A stretch of 64,000 bases of DNA from a virus: positions 1 through 64,000 of the IMG/VR virus record IMGVR_UViG_3300022752_000022; one strand, 5' to 3'. How positions within the stretch are numbered: the stretch's first letter is position 1; every line of letters begins with the position of its first letter. The notes below the pieces were generated by a model. That model saw nothing but the letters and a program-made list of their open reading frames with translations. It was not told where the DNA came from and did no database searches. This document shows positions 1-7,570 of the stretch, piece by piece. A program made the position numbers and the translations under genes.

Positions 1-1309
1 AACTGTTGCAAATGCTAGAACAACAGCAGCATCAGCAAATGGAGCTTCAACCATTGTTGCTAGAGATGCTTCAGGATCTTTTAGTGCTAATCTTATAACA
101 GCAACAACATTTTCTGGTTCTGGAGCAGCTTTAACATCACTTGATGGATCTCAAGTCACAACTGGAACTGTTGCAAATGCTAGAACAACAGCAGCATCAG
201 CAAATGGAGCTTCAACCATTGTTGCTAGAGATGCTTCAGGATCTTTTAGTGCTAATCTTATAACAGCAACAACATTTTCTGGTTCTGGAGCATCTTTAAC
301 AAGTATTCCTAATTCAGCAACAACAGCAGCATCAGCAAATGGAGCTTCAACCATTGTCGCTAGAGATGCTTCAGGTGCATTTAGTGCTGAAGTAATCACA
401 GCAACATCATTTAGTGGTTCTGGAGCATCTTTAACATCATTACCAGCAGGACAACTTAGCGGAACAATACCTAGCGGTGTATTAGGTAATTCATCTTTAT
501 TTGTTGGTACAACTTCTATAGCATTAAACAGAACAACTGCAAATCAAGGCTTAACTGGCATTTCAAGTATTGCAATGCCTGGCAGTTCAAGTGGAACAGT
601 GACAATTCAACCAACTGCTACAGCAGGAACAACAACTATAACATTTCCTGCAACAACAGGTACAGTAGTTACAACAGGTGACAGTGGCACCGTAACAAGC
701 ACAATGATTGCTGATGGTACCATTGTCAATGGCGACATTAGTGCTAGTGCTGCTATTTCAACAAGTAAAATTTCAGGTTTAGCATCATCAGCGACAACAG
801 ATACTACAAATGCATCAAACATTTCATCAGGAACACTTGCAGTTGCTAGAGGTGGTACAGGACTTACATCAACTCCCGCAAATGGCGCTTTAGACATTGG
901 TAACGGAACGGGGTTTACTCGAACTACACTAACTGCGGGTTCAGGGGTTAGCATTACAAATGGCGCTGGGGCGATCACAATTGCCGCAACAGGTTCCGGC
1001 GGAACTGTGACATCTGTAGGCATGACTGTGCCATCATTTCTTTCAGTTACAGGGACGCCTATTACAGGCAGTGGTACGTTGGCGGTGTCCTTGTCAGGCA
1101 CGGCATTACCTGTTGCTAATGGTGGCACAGGTAGGACTAGTCTCACGGAAAACAACGTCATTTTGGGCAATGGCACATCTGCTGTGAATTTTGTCGCACC
1201 GAGTACTGCGGGGAATGTGTTGACCTCCAACGGGACGACTTGGGTAAGTCAGGCAGCATCCGGGGGAGCGCAGGCTTTCGTCGCGTTCGGAACTACAGGC
1301 GGATTTTAA
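1..1309 (+). CDS. Repeat-built tail fibre / adhesin, 3' part (5' end outside window)
   Basis: The reading frame is open from base 2 and gives 435 visible residues. The first ~150 residues are 55-residue tandem units containing ANGASTIVARDASGSFSAN, encoded by 165-bp direct repeats. Similar units occur in the fibres at 14.9-19.5 kb. The C-terminal ~150 residues change to a GGTG-type phage fibre domain (GNGTGFTRTTLTAGSGVSI, later VANGGTGRTS) with visibly higher GC. This is presumably a trimeric receptor-binding fibre assembled on the virion. No chaperone or catalytic motif is seen. The family assignment rests on repeat style, not on an alignment. The composition jump suggests an acquired receptor-binding tip. 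Confidence 0.85.
   Translation, partial: TVANARTTAASANGASTIVARDASGSFSANLITATTFSGSGAALTSLDGSQVTTGTVANARTTAASANGASTIVARDASGSFSANLITATTFSGSGASLTSIPNSATTAASANGASTIVARDASGAFSAEVITATSFSGSGASLTSLPAGQLSGTIPSGVLGNSSLFVGTTSIALNRTTANQGLTGISSIAMPGSSSGTVTIQPTATAGTTTITFPATTGTVVTTGDSGTVTSTMIADGTIVNGDISASAAISTSKISGLASSATTDTTNASNISSGTLAVARGGTGLTSTPANGALDIGNGTGFTRTTLTAGSGVSITNGAGAITIAATGSGGTVTSVGMTVPSFLSVTGTPITGSGTLAVSLSGTALPVANGGTGRTSLTENNVILGNGTSAVNFVAPSTAGNVLTSNGTTWVSQAASGGAQAFVAFGTTGGF
2..420 (+). repeat. 165-bp tandem repeats in fibre gene
   Basis: The sequence beginning at base 1 (aactgttgcaaatgctagaa) recurs at base 166, a period of exactly 165 bp (55 codons). A third, more divergent copy of the ANGAST unit follows from about base 320. 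Copies are nearly identical at the DNA level, so length change by recombination is likely. Confidence 0.9.
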
Positions 1310-1327
1310 TTAAGTAAAGGAAATATA

Positions 1328-1888
1328 ATGGCTCAAACTATTGCACTTCAACGAGGATATACTAGTACAGCCGCGAGTGGTGGTAATGTGACATTGTTCA
1401 CCCAAAGTGGCGGAATAGCAACAAGAGTAATTGTGAATAATTTATCCGTTTGTGTAAGCCCAAGTGCCTATTACACAAATTATGTTCCGGGAATTCTGGT
1501 CAATGTAGCTCAATCCGGAGGAGGTTCTTACGTAATTGGGCATGCAAAAGTCCAAACTTGGAGTGGTTATTCGGCCATGCAGTTCCTACCATATGGCCCA
1601 GACAATGTGTTCATTACACAACATACTGGATATTTCCCTATGATTCTTATCGGCTACTCAAGTACTAGTGGGGTCGGAAATGCAAGTCTTAGTGGTGGTT
1701 TTAGTAGTAATGTACAAATTTCCTCCGGTAATAGTTACATCTACTCTGGCATAGCATCGAATTTTTATATAGGTCCGAATGATAGTGTGCAAATCAGGGT
1801 CTATGCTCAATACGGTGACGCTTATAGTGGTATTTATCCCTGTACTGCGTATATATACTATTCATTCACAACGATCACTGAATCTTAG
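1328..1888 (+). CDS. Gly/Ser/Tyr-rich putative virion protein downstream of fibre
   Basis: This 186-residue protein has no family I recognise. It starts 18 bp after the fibre stop behind AAAGGAAATATA, so it is probably co-transcribed with it. It is rich in Gly, Ser, Tyr and Ile with few charged residues, has no signal peptide, and ends in a Tyr-rich stretch. That composition fits a beta-structured fibre tip or accessory adhesin. GC is higher than in the core phage genes, as in the fibre tip before it. The function is inferred only from position and composition. Confidence 0.6.
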   Translation: MAQTIALQRGYTSTAASGGNVTLFTQSGGIATRVIVNNLSVCVSPSAYYTNYVPGILVNVAQSGGGSYVIGHAKVQTWSGYSAMQFLPYGPDNVFITQHTGYFPMILIGYSSTSGVGNASLSGGFSSNVQISSGNSYIYSGIASNFYIGPNDSVQIRVYAQYGDAYSGIYPCTAYIYYSFTTITES

Positions 1889-1897
1889 GAGGCGCTC

Positions 1898-2206
1898 ATG
1901 TATACTTTGATTTTCGAGAAAGAGTCGAAATTAATCCTGCAAACACGACTTGATGTTTCGACGGGAATAAAAATGACACTACAGGAAATCTTAGATCATT
2001 TTTGTAAAGATAATGCAGTAAATAAGGAAACCATCGAAATCGTTGAAACAACAGCGAAAGATACGCAAGTAATAATCGGTAAGCACGCGTACAATAAATC
2101 CAATGATTCGATAGAAGTACACTCTGCATGGCGAGAACCACCAAGACTAGCCGAATCGGGCATCCCTACGACCGATTTGTCAAATAATCAAACAACGGAG
2201 GAATAA
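1898..2206 (+). CDS. Hypothetical protein, 102 aa
   Basis: A small soluble protein with a strong Shine-Dalgarno (TTAGGAGGCGC) before ATG 1898. The middle (residues ~25-65) is charged and predicted mixed alpha/beta, and the last ~25 residues are polar and probably disordered. No family is recognised. It lies in a run of small genes after the fibre and ends 2 bp before the cupin-like gene, suggesting one transcript. Confidence 0.6.
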   Translation: MYTLIFEKESKLILQTRLDVSTGIKMTLQEILDHFCKDNAVNKETIEIVETTAKDTQVIIGKHAYNKSNDSIEVHSAWREPPRLAESGIPTTDLSNNQTTEE

Positions 2207-2208
2207 AA

Positions 2209-2610
2209 ATGTCATATCCAGAAATATCTGTAAGTTGCGTCGCCGCTGTGTATGTGCGGCAAATGCATTTTAAGAAAGCCGGTGACGTGGAGACGGGTCA
2301 CGCCCATTGTTTTGATCATCAGACGCTCGTGTCAAAAGGTAGCGTACAAATCGAGGTCGAAGGAAAGAAAACTATTTTTAAAGCTCCTCACATCGTGTTT
2401 ATTAGGAAGGACATTGTTCACGAGTTGACCGCTCTAGAAGATGACACGGTAGTATATTGTATTCATGCTCTACGCGATGGTCCTGACGTGTGCGATATAA
2501 TCGACCCGGCTTCAATTCCCTTGGGAGCTAAAGGGGAAGAAGCATTCGTCGTAGCTAAAAGCCTTACTCATACAAATGAGTCGATCAAAACGCCACATCT
2601 TGGTGGATAA
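2209..2610 (+). CDS. Cupin-fold protein, 133 aa
   Basis: The protein shows the two-motif pattern of a small single-domain cupin: ETGHAHCFDHQTLVSKGSV (residues ~26-46) resembles the G(X)5HXH(X)nE(X)6G first motif, and a later APHIVFIRKDIVHELTA contains the second-motif His. Cupins bind a metal and act as isomerases, epimerases, dioxygenases or simple binders, and the substrate cannot be read here. Strong ribosome site (CGGAGGAATAAAA). It stands in an accessory region and may modify sugars of the host surface or of the phage, but that is speculation. Confidence 0.7.
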   Translation: MSYPEISVSCVAAVYVRQMHFKKAGDVETGHAHCFDHQTLVSKGSVQIEVEGKKTIFKAPHIVFIRKDIVHELTALEDDTVVYCIHALRDGPDVCDIIDPASIPLGAKGEEAFVVAKSLTHTNESIKTPHLGG

Positions 2611-2612
2611 AA

Positions 2613-2678
2613 GTGCCGGAAATAATCTTAAATAGAGGGTTTTTAACGAATGAAGAATGTAAAGCGCTTAACTATTAG
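2613..2678 (+). pseudogene. 21-codon remnant, possibly the N-terminus of a 2OG-Fe(II) oxygenase
   Basis: A GTG-started reading frame directly after the cupin gene encodes VPEIILNRGFLTNEECKALN and then stops. The pattern 'FLTxEECxAL' is the usual beginning of phage 2-oxoglutarate/Fe(II) oxygenases, but the remaining ~150 residues are missing. Too short to be certain. Its place beside two other apparent fragments supports decay of an accessory segment. Confidence 0.3.
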
Positions 2679-2700
2679 GAAATAAAAGAAAGGAACAAAA

Positions 2701-2853
2701 ATGAAATTGATATTACCAATTGAATTAAAGCGTATTGATGCTGGCGACTGGAGTGGCGCTGCCGATCAGTGTCTGTTGTGGAATAAAGCCGCTGGCAGGG
2801 TTTTGCCAGGTTTAACACGACGTCGTGCTGCCGAAGCTGCTTTAATGCAATAA
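2701..2853 (+). pseudogene. C-terminal fragment of a GH24 phage lysozyme (50 codons)
   Basis: The ORF has a good ribosome site (GAAAGGAACAAAA) and encodes MKLILP followed by a stretch (residues ~8-48) typical of the C-terminus of P21/T4-type lysozymes: IDAGDWSGAADQ, LLWNKAAGRVLPGLTRRR. The catalytic N-terminal half (E-D-T triad) is absent, so it cannot be a working muramidase. It is either a remnant or a re-used small peptide. Family lengths are normally 140-170 residues. The homology call rests on the conserved WNKAxGRVLPGLxRRR pattern. Confidence 0.7.
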
Positions 2854-2883
2854 CTATGTTTTATTTACAACTGGAGGTTTACA

Positions 2884-2961
2884 ATGGCAACATCCAAGCC
2901 TGTTTGGGAAAAACAGCGACCAAAGTCATTAGGTAAACCAAAGTCTTTGTCGCCGCAGTAA
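2884..2961 (+). CDS. 25-aa basic peptide, likely truncated member of a small phage family
   Basis: A short ORF behind a strong ribosome site (CTGGAGGTTTAC) encodes a Lys/Pro-rich peptide with KPVWEKQRPKSLGKPKSLSP. A similar pattern begins ~60-residue basic proteins in many phages, and here the frame stops right after it. Not testable without a search. It is followed by ~130 bp in which I see only a weak 29-codon frame (2990-3079) and no convincing gene. Confidence 0.4.
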   Translation: MATSKPVWEKQRPKSLGKPKSLSPQ

Positions 2962-3093
2962 AAGCGCCGGATAGTCTTGCATCAAACTTATGTTCTTTGA
3001 TGGTGGCGGTGTCATCCTTGTTATTCCCGACAGATCATTTTCTGGTTCGCCCATGATAGATACGCCATTTGGAGGTTGACTAAACTCCAAGAT

Positions 3094-3101
3094 TATAAAT
3101 A
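3094..3101 (+). promoter_or_regulatory. T4-type late promoter before gene 13
   Basis: Perfect TATAAATA octamer 27 bp upstream of gene 13, in the only non-coding gap before the neck/terminase operon. In T4 this sequence is recognised by RNA polymerase with gp55, coupled to the gp45 clamp. Genes for both are in this window. Confidence 0.8.
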
Positions 3102-3127
3102 GCCATGATACATTCTAAGGATTTTAC

Positions 3128-3871
3128 ATGGCTAAACCCACCACCAGAGAAGAATTCAAAGAGCATTGTCTACGCAGACTAGGCAAACCCGTTCTAGAAA
3201 TTAATGTTGATGATGACCAGATTGAAGATCGGATTGACGAAGCGTTAGCGTACTATCACGACTATCATTTTGATGGCACCGAAAAAGTTTTTCTTGCTCA
3301 TCAAATAACACAACAAGATATAGACAACAAATATCTTTCAATACCTGAAGCTGTTATCGGCATCATCAATATTTTTGACGTTGGTGATTCTTATTCAACA
3401 AATAATCTATTCAATATTCGGTATCAAATCGCATTGAATGATCTTTTCGCATTCAACTATGGCCCTTTTGCGCCATACTACATGGCACTTCAAAATGTAG
3501 CACTCGCTGAAGAATTGTTTGTAGGAAGACAAGCATTGAGATATAATAGACACATTAATAAACTTTATATTGATATGGCGTGGGGTGAAAAAGTACAAGT
3601 GAACGAATATATCATTATTGAAGCTTATCAGAAAGTAGATCCTGAAACATATTCCGACGTTTGGTCTGATCGTTGGCTTCAAAAATATGCTACATCACTT
3701 ATCAAAAAACAATGGGGTGAAAATCTGAAAAAATTTGAGGGTTTACAAATGCCTGGTGGTTTGACGTTCAACGGTCAAAAAATCTGGGATGAAGCGGTTG
3801 ATGAACTCACAGCACTTGAAGCTGAAATGATTAGTTCATATAGTCTTCCAGTTTCAGATATGATCGGCTAA
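3128..3871 (+). CDS. gp13: Neck protein gp13
   Basis: This is the T4-like gp13 head-completion protein that, with gp14, forms the neck joining the DNA-filled head to the tail. The N-terminus (REEFKEHCLRRLGKPVLEIN, then DDDQIEDRIDEALAYYHDYH) is the hallmark of the family in aquatic T4-like phages. Its 247 residues are somewhat shorter than T4 gp13 (309). It opens the operon 13-14-15-16-17 and is driven by the late promoter at 3094. Gene 14 follows after 3 bp. Confidence 0.93.
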   Translation: MAKPTTREEFKEHCLRRLGKPVLEINVDDDQIEDRIDEALAYYHDYHFDGTEKVFLAHQITQQDIDNKYLSIPEAVIGIINIFDVGDSYSTNNLFNIRYQIALNDLFAFNYGPFAPYYMALQNVALAEELFVGRQALRYNRHINKLYIDMAWGEKVQVNEYIIIEAYQKVDPETYSDVWSDRWLQKYATSLIKKQWGENLKKFEGLQMPGGLTFNGQKIWDEAVDELTALEAEMISSYSLPVSDMIG

Positions 3872-3874
3872 AAA

Positions 3875-4720
3875 ATGGCACGCAATCGGTATTTCAATCA
3901 ATATGGTACACCGAGTGAGCAAAACGTTTACGAAGATTTGATCATTGAAGCAATTAAAATTTACGGTGTTCCGGCATACTATCTTCCACGAACACATGTT
4001 AATTTAGATAAACTTTACGGTGAAGATGGTTCTATGTATTTTGATGATGCTATAGAAATTGAAATGTACATTAAAACTTTTGACGGTTTTCAAGGTCAGC
4101 TTGATTTTATATCAAAGTTCGGTCTTCAAGTCGATGAGCAGATTACATTTTCTTTGGTAAAGAAAAGATTTCAACAAGCAATGAAGCCATGCTTGATGAC
4201 AGAATATAATTACAATTTAATTTTAGAAGATAGTGGAGAAATTTTGTATCAGAATGAAATGCTTTCTGATACAGACGGAAGAAAAATTGATGATTATGAT
4301 TATTCTGGTATATATAGACCACGAGAAGGTGATCTCATATGGTTGCCTCTAGTTCAGTCTATGTACGAAATCAAATTTTGTGAGGATAACGAATACTTTT
4401 TTCAATTAGGAAAAACTTATACATACGAATTACGTTGCGATAGATTTGATTACTCTTCTGAAATTATTGATACAGATGTTTCTGAAATTGATGAAATAGA
4501 GGATTCTTACAGTCTTGCTACAAATATTCTTGATGAATTGCTTGATGAAGATGGTGACAAGATGCTTCTTGAAGATTCAAATACAATCATTCTTGAAGGT
4601 GATACATTTGAAAATAGGGCAAATACAGCAGATAACGATTTCATCACATCAGAGGTAAATGATGATGATATTCTAGATTTCAGTGAAGCGAATCCTTTTG
4701 CTTTGACAAAGGAGTGGTAA
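3875..4720 (+). CDS. gp14: Neck protein gp14
   Basis: T4-like gp14 neck protein, partner of gp13. The conserved N-terminus is visible (MARNRYFNQYGTPSEQNVYE, then IYGVPAYYLPRTHVNLD). The 281 residues match the family (T4 256). The C-terminal third is strongly acidic (many Asp/Glu) and probably flexible. The order 13-14-15 and the start directly before gene 15 (stop TAA then ATG) support the call. Confidence 0.93.
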   Translation: MARNRYFNQYGTPSEQNVYEDLIIEAIKIYGVPAYYLPRTHVNLDKLYGEDGSMYFDDAIEIEMYIKTFDGFQGQLDFISKFGLQVDEQITFSLVKKRFQQAMKPCLMTEYNYNLILEDSGEILYQNEMLSDTDGRKIDDYDYSGIYRPREGDLIWLPLVQSMYEIKFCEDNEYFFQLGKTYTYELRCDRFDYSSEIIDTDVSEIDEIEDSYSLATNILDELLDEDGDKMLLEDSNTIILEGDTFENRANTADNDFITSEVNDDDILDFSEANPFALTKEW

Positions 4721-5461
4721 ATGATATTCGGGCATGATTTTTATCACGGCACACTCAGACGCTACATTATAATGTTTGGAAACATTTTCAATGAACTCCA
4801 AGTTGAAAGATATGATTCAAGCGGTAACGTTATACAAAAAGTAAATGTTCCAATTGAATACGGACCTAAACAAAAATTTATCCGAAGAGTTACAACAGAT
4901 CCTCAAATTGGCAGAGAACAATTTAGCACACAGTTGCCTAGACTAGGATTTGAAATGACTTCAATTTCATATGCGCCGGCGAGAAAATTAAACACAGGAT
5001 TTAAACTTAAGAAAAATTTAGATCCTGATTCCGTAAATTTTTCAAGCACTTACGTACCAGTTCCATATGACATGAGTTTTTCTTTAAGCGTACTTGTAAG
5101 AAACGCTGAAGATGGTACACAAATTGTTGAAAAAATTTTACCATTTTTCACACCAGATTTCACTGTGACAATGAAAGCGTTGCCAAGCATGTCATTAAAT
5201 CTTGATGTGCCGATAGAATTAGTGACAATTTCATCTGAAGATACTTACGAAGGTGATTTTGATTCACGTAGAGTGATTTCATGGAATCTAGATTTTGTCG
5301 TAAAAGGATATTTATTTGGTCCAATTACCGCAAATAAGTATATTGCGAATACAACAATTAACTTTAAAAACGACTCAAATAGTGTAACAGAACCAGCCCT
5401 TGTTGCATCTTCTGTTATAACTTCTAACTCAGATTTTGGATTTACAATCGTAACATCATGA
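4721..5461 (+). CDS. gp15: Tail terminator / sheath stabiliser gp15
   Basis: T4-like gp15, the hexameric ring that caps the finished tail and connects it to the neck. The N-terminus GHDFYHGTLRRYIIMFGNIF and the IEYGPKQKFIRR segment are typical. The 246 residues are close to T4 gp15 (272). It begins immediately after the gene 14 stop and overlaps gene 16 by 4 bp (ATGA), a translational-coupling arrangement. Confidence 0.93.
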   Translation: MIFGHDFYHGTLRRYIIMFGNIFNELQVERYDSSGNVIQKVNVPIEYGPKQKFIRRVTTDPQIGREQFSTQLPRLGFEMTSISYAPARKLNTGFKLKKNLDPDSVNFSSTYVPVPYDMSFSLSVLVRNAEDGTQIVEKILPFFTPDFTVTMKALPSMSLNLDVPIELVTISSEDTYEGDFDSRRVISWNLDFVVKGYLFGPITANKYIANTTINFKNDSNSVTEPALVASSVITSNSDFGFTIVTS

Positions 5462-5865
5462 AAAAAACACCAAACGAAAAGATAAGCGATGCCTTGGATA
5501 TTCCTTACTACGAAAAGTCTTCTCAAGAATATTCTGTTACACCTGTTGTGGAAAAACAAGAGGACTCTATTGACGATGATTATCTCTACGCTAGGGAAAA
5601 TCTTAAGCACTTTATTGAAAAAGGTAAAGAGGCTATGGATGAAATCATTCACTTAGCAAAAGAAGTGGAATCACCAAGAGCATATGAAGTTGTCGGTCAA
5701 CTTATTAAAACTTTGTCTGAGACAAATAAAGATTTATTGGATCTTTCTAAAAAAGTCAAAGAATTAAAACAAAAAGATGAAGAAAAACAACCGACTCATG
5801 TGACGAATGCTTTATTTGTTGGCAGCACAGCAGAATTACAAAAGTTGCTCAAAGGCAATGGCTAA
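5458..5865 (+). CDS. gp16: Terminase small subunit gp16
   Basis: Small terminase that recognises concatemeric DNA and stimulates the gp17 motor. The 135 residues are mostly helical. A central coiled-coil region (residues ~45-110, including EKGKEAMDEIIHLAKEVESP and SETNKDLLDLSKKV) matches the oligomerisation core of T4-like gp16. It overlaps gene 15 by 4 bp and gene 17 by 8 bp. Confidence 0.9.
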   Translation: MKKTPNEKISDALDIPYYEKSSQEYSVTPVVEKQEDSIDDDYLYARENLKHFIEKGKEAMDEIIHLAKEVESPRAYEVVGQLIKTLSETNKDLLDLSKKVKELKQKDEEKQPTHVTNALFVGSTAELQKLLKGNG

Positions 5866-7501
5866 AAAAATATACTTAGGAAATCCGCTACTCAAAGCTG
5901 CTGGAGTTTCTGTACCATTTACAAAAGAGAACATTCAAGAGTACATAAAATGTTCTGAAGATTATATTTACTTTATTGAAAAATATTGTAAAATTGTCAC
6001 ACTTGATTATGGATTACAACCTTTTAAACTTTATGATTGTCAAAAAGAAAAACTAGATATCATTCATGAGAATCGTAAAGTTATACTCATGGAGCCACGG
6101 CAGCAAGGTAAAACTACAACTTCAGCGGCGTACATACTTTGGTATACTTTATTTCAAGGCAGTAAAACTGTAGCAATTCTAGCGAACAAAGCGACAGCAG
6201 CAAGAGAAGTTTTATCACGATATCAATTGATGTACGAAAATCTTCCACAATGGCTTCAGCAAGGCGTTAAGACATGGAACAAAGGTGACATTGCATTAGA
6301 GAATGGTTCAATTGTTTTCACAGCAGCAACAAGCAGACAAGGTATTCGTGGTAAGTCTGTCAATTTACTGTACGTTGACGAGACTGCGATCATACCAAAT
6401 AACATAGCAGAAGAATTCTTTACAGCGGTTTCGCCAACCATTTCAGCTGGTTCCACAACAAAAATTCTCCTTTCTTCAACTCCTCTCGGCTACAATCATT
6501 TCTGGAAATTCTGGAATGATGCTCAAAACAAACGAAATGATTTTATTCCACTTTTTATACCGTACTGGAAAATTCCTGGGCGTGATGAAAAATGGGCTGA
6601 AGAGCAAAAAAGACAGCTTGGTAATCTTAAATTTAATCAAGAAATTCTTTGTGCATTCTTAGGATCAAGTCTGACACTTATTGATGCTGATTCTATAGCA
6701 CAAATGTCACCATCTTTACCAATTTACAGCAAAGATGGATTAGATATTTACGAAAAAGTAGAAAGAAATGCATCTTACACGCTAGTTGCTGATATTGCAA
6801 AAGGCGTCGGTGGAGACTATTCAGCATTTACTGTGTTGAGAATCGATGAGATGCCTTACAAGCAAGTTGGTAAATTCAGAGATAACACCATCAGTCCACT
6901 TTTATATCCCTCTATGATTTATAAAATTGCTAAAGAATATAACAATGCTTGGGTTCTAATTGAAATCAATATATCTGAACAAGTTGCAGAAATTCTACAT
7001 AGCGAATATGAATATGAAAATATTATTTTTGTGAATCGGACAGCACAGGGCCAAATTGTTTCCGGTGGATTCGGTGGTGGTAAAACTCAGCTTGGTGTGA
7101 CAACTGACAAAAAAGTTAAGAGAGTTGGATGCATGAACTTTAAGTCATTAGTTGAAGGTAAAAAATTACTTATTCAAGATGCTGATACAATCGCTGAAAT
7201 TTCAACTTTTATAGAAAAAAGACAAAGTTATTCTGCCGATGAAGGATATCATGATGATTTAGTGATGCCTTTAATTCTTTTTTCATGGCTAACAACAAAT
7301 CCATACTTTAAAGAATTAACAAATATAAATATAAGAAAAGAGTTGTATGAGCAGCGTATGAAGACAATTGAAGATGAAATTACGCCATTTGGAATAATTA
7401 ACGATGGTCGTGAAGAAAATATAATTATTGATGGTTCCGGTCAAGTTTGGGAAATTGATAGAGAAATGGAAAGACAGGAAAAAAACTTTTTTAGGCTATA
7501 A
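5858..7501 (+). CDS. gp17: Terminase large subunit gp17 (packaging ATPase-nuclease)
   Basis: DNA-packaging motor with an N-terminal ATPase and C-terminal RNase H-like nuclease. The Walker A-like PRQQGKTT lies at residues 80-87 and Walker B LLYVDE at ~170-175, followed by the C-motif region LLSSTP. The nuclease domain starts near YTLVADIAKGVGGDYSA with its first catalytic Asp. The ATG at 5858 is chosen because residues MAKKIYLGNPLL begin the conserved part. An upstream in-frame ATG at 5807 would overlap gene 16 by 59 bp. It has 547 residues (T4 610). Confidence 0.95.
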   Translation: MAKKIYLGNPLLKAAGVSVPFTKENIQEYIKCSEDYIYFIEKYCKIVTLDYGLQPFKLYDCQKEKLDIIHENRKVILMEPRQQGKTTTSAAYILWYTLFQGSKTVAILANKATAAREVLSRYQLMYENLPQWLQQGVKTWNKGDIALENGSIVFTAATSRQGIRGKSVNLLYVDETAIIPNNIAEEFFTAVSPTISAGSTTKILLSSTPLGYNHFWKFWNDAQNKRNDFIPLFIPYWKIPGRDEKWAEEQKRQLGNLKFNQEILCAFLGSSLTLIDADSIAQMSPSLPIYSKDGLDIYEKVERNASYTLVADIAKGVGGDYSAFTVLRIDEMPYKQVGKFRDNTISPLLYPSMIYKIAKEYNNAWVLIEINISEQVAEILHSEYEYENIIFVNRTAQGQIVSGGFGGGKTQLGVTTDKKVKRVGCMNFKSLVEGKKLLIQDADTIAEISTFIEKRQSYSADEGYHDDLVMPLILFSWLTTNPYFKELTNINIRKELYEQRMKTIEDEITPFGIINDGREENIIIDGSGQVWEIDREMERQEKNFFRL

Positions 7502-7512
7502 AAGCGCATTTT

Positions 7513-7520
7513 TATAAATA
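7513..7520 (+). promoter_or_regulatory. Late promoter before tail sheath gene 18
   Basis: Perfect TATAAATA in the 69-bp gap between genes 17 and 18, 51 bp upstream of the gene 18 start. It separates the highly expressed sheath/tube genes from the packaging operon. Confidence 0.8.
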
Positions 7521-7570
7521 AAATAAATCAAATCGTAAGATTGAATATCATTATAACAAGGAGAATATAA

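Noticed and set aside
2-420. Short direct repeats as a CRISPR array
   Set aside because: Repeats are in-frame coding units of a fibre gene, with no unique spacers and no cas genes.
607-1230. 207-codon minus-strand frame
   Set aside because: Antisense shadow of the first fibre gene with low-complexity Val/Pro product.
2990-3079. 29-codon ORF before gene 13
   Set aside because: No ribosome site and no recognisable pattern. Listed only as possible background.
5807-5857. Upstream ATG for terminase gene 17
   Set aside because: Would add 17 non-conserved residues and overlap gene 16 by 59 bp. ATG 5858 fits homologs.
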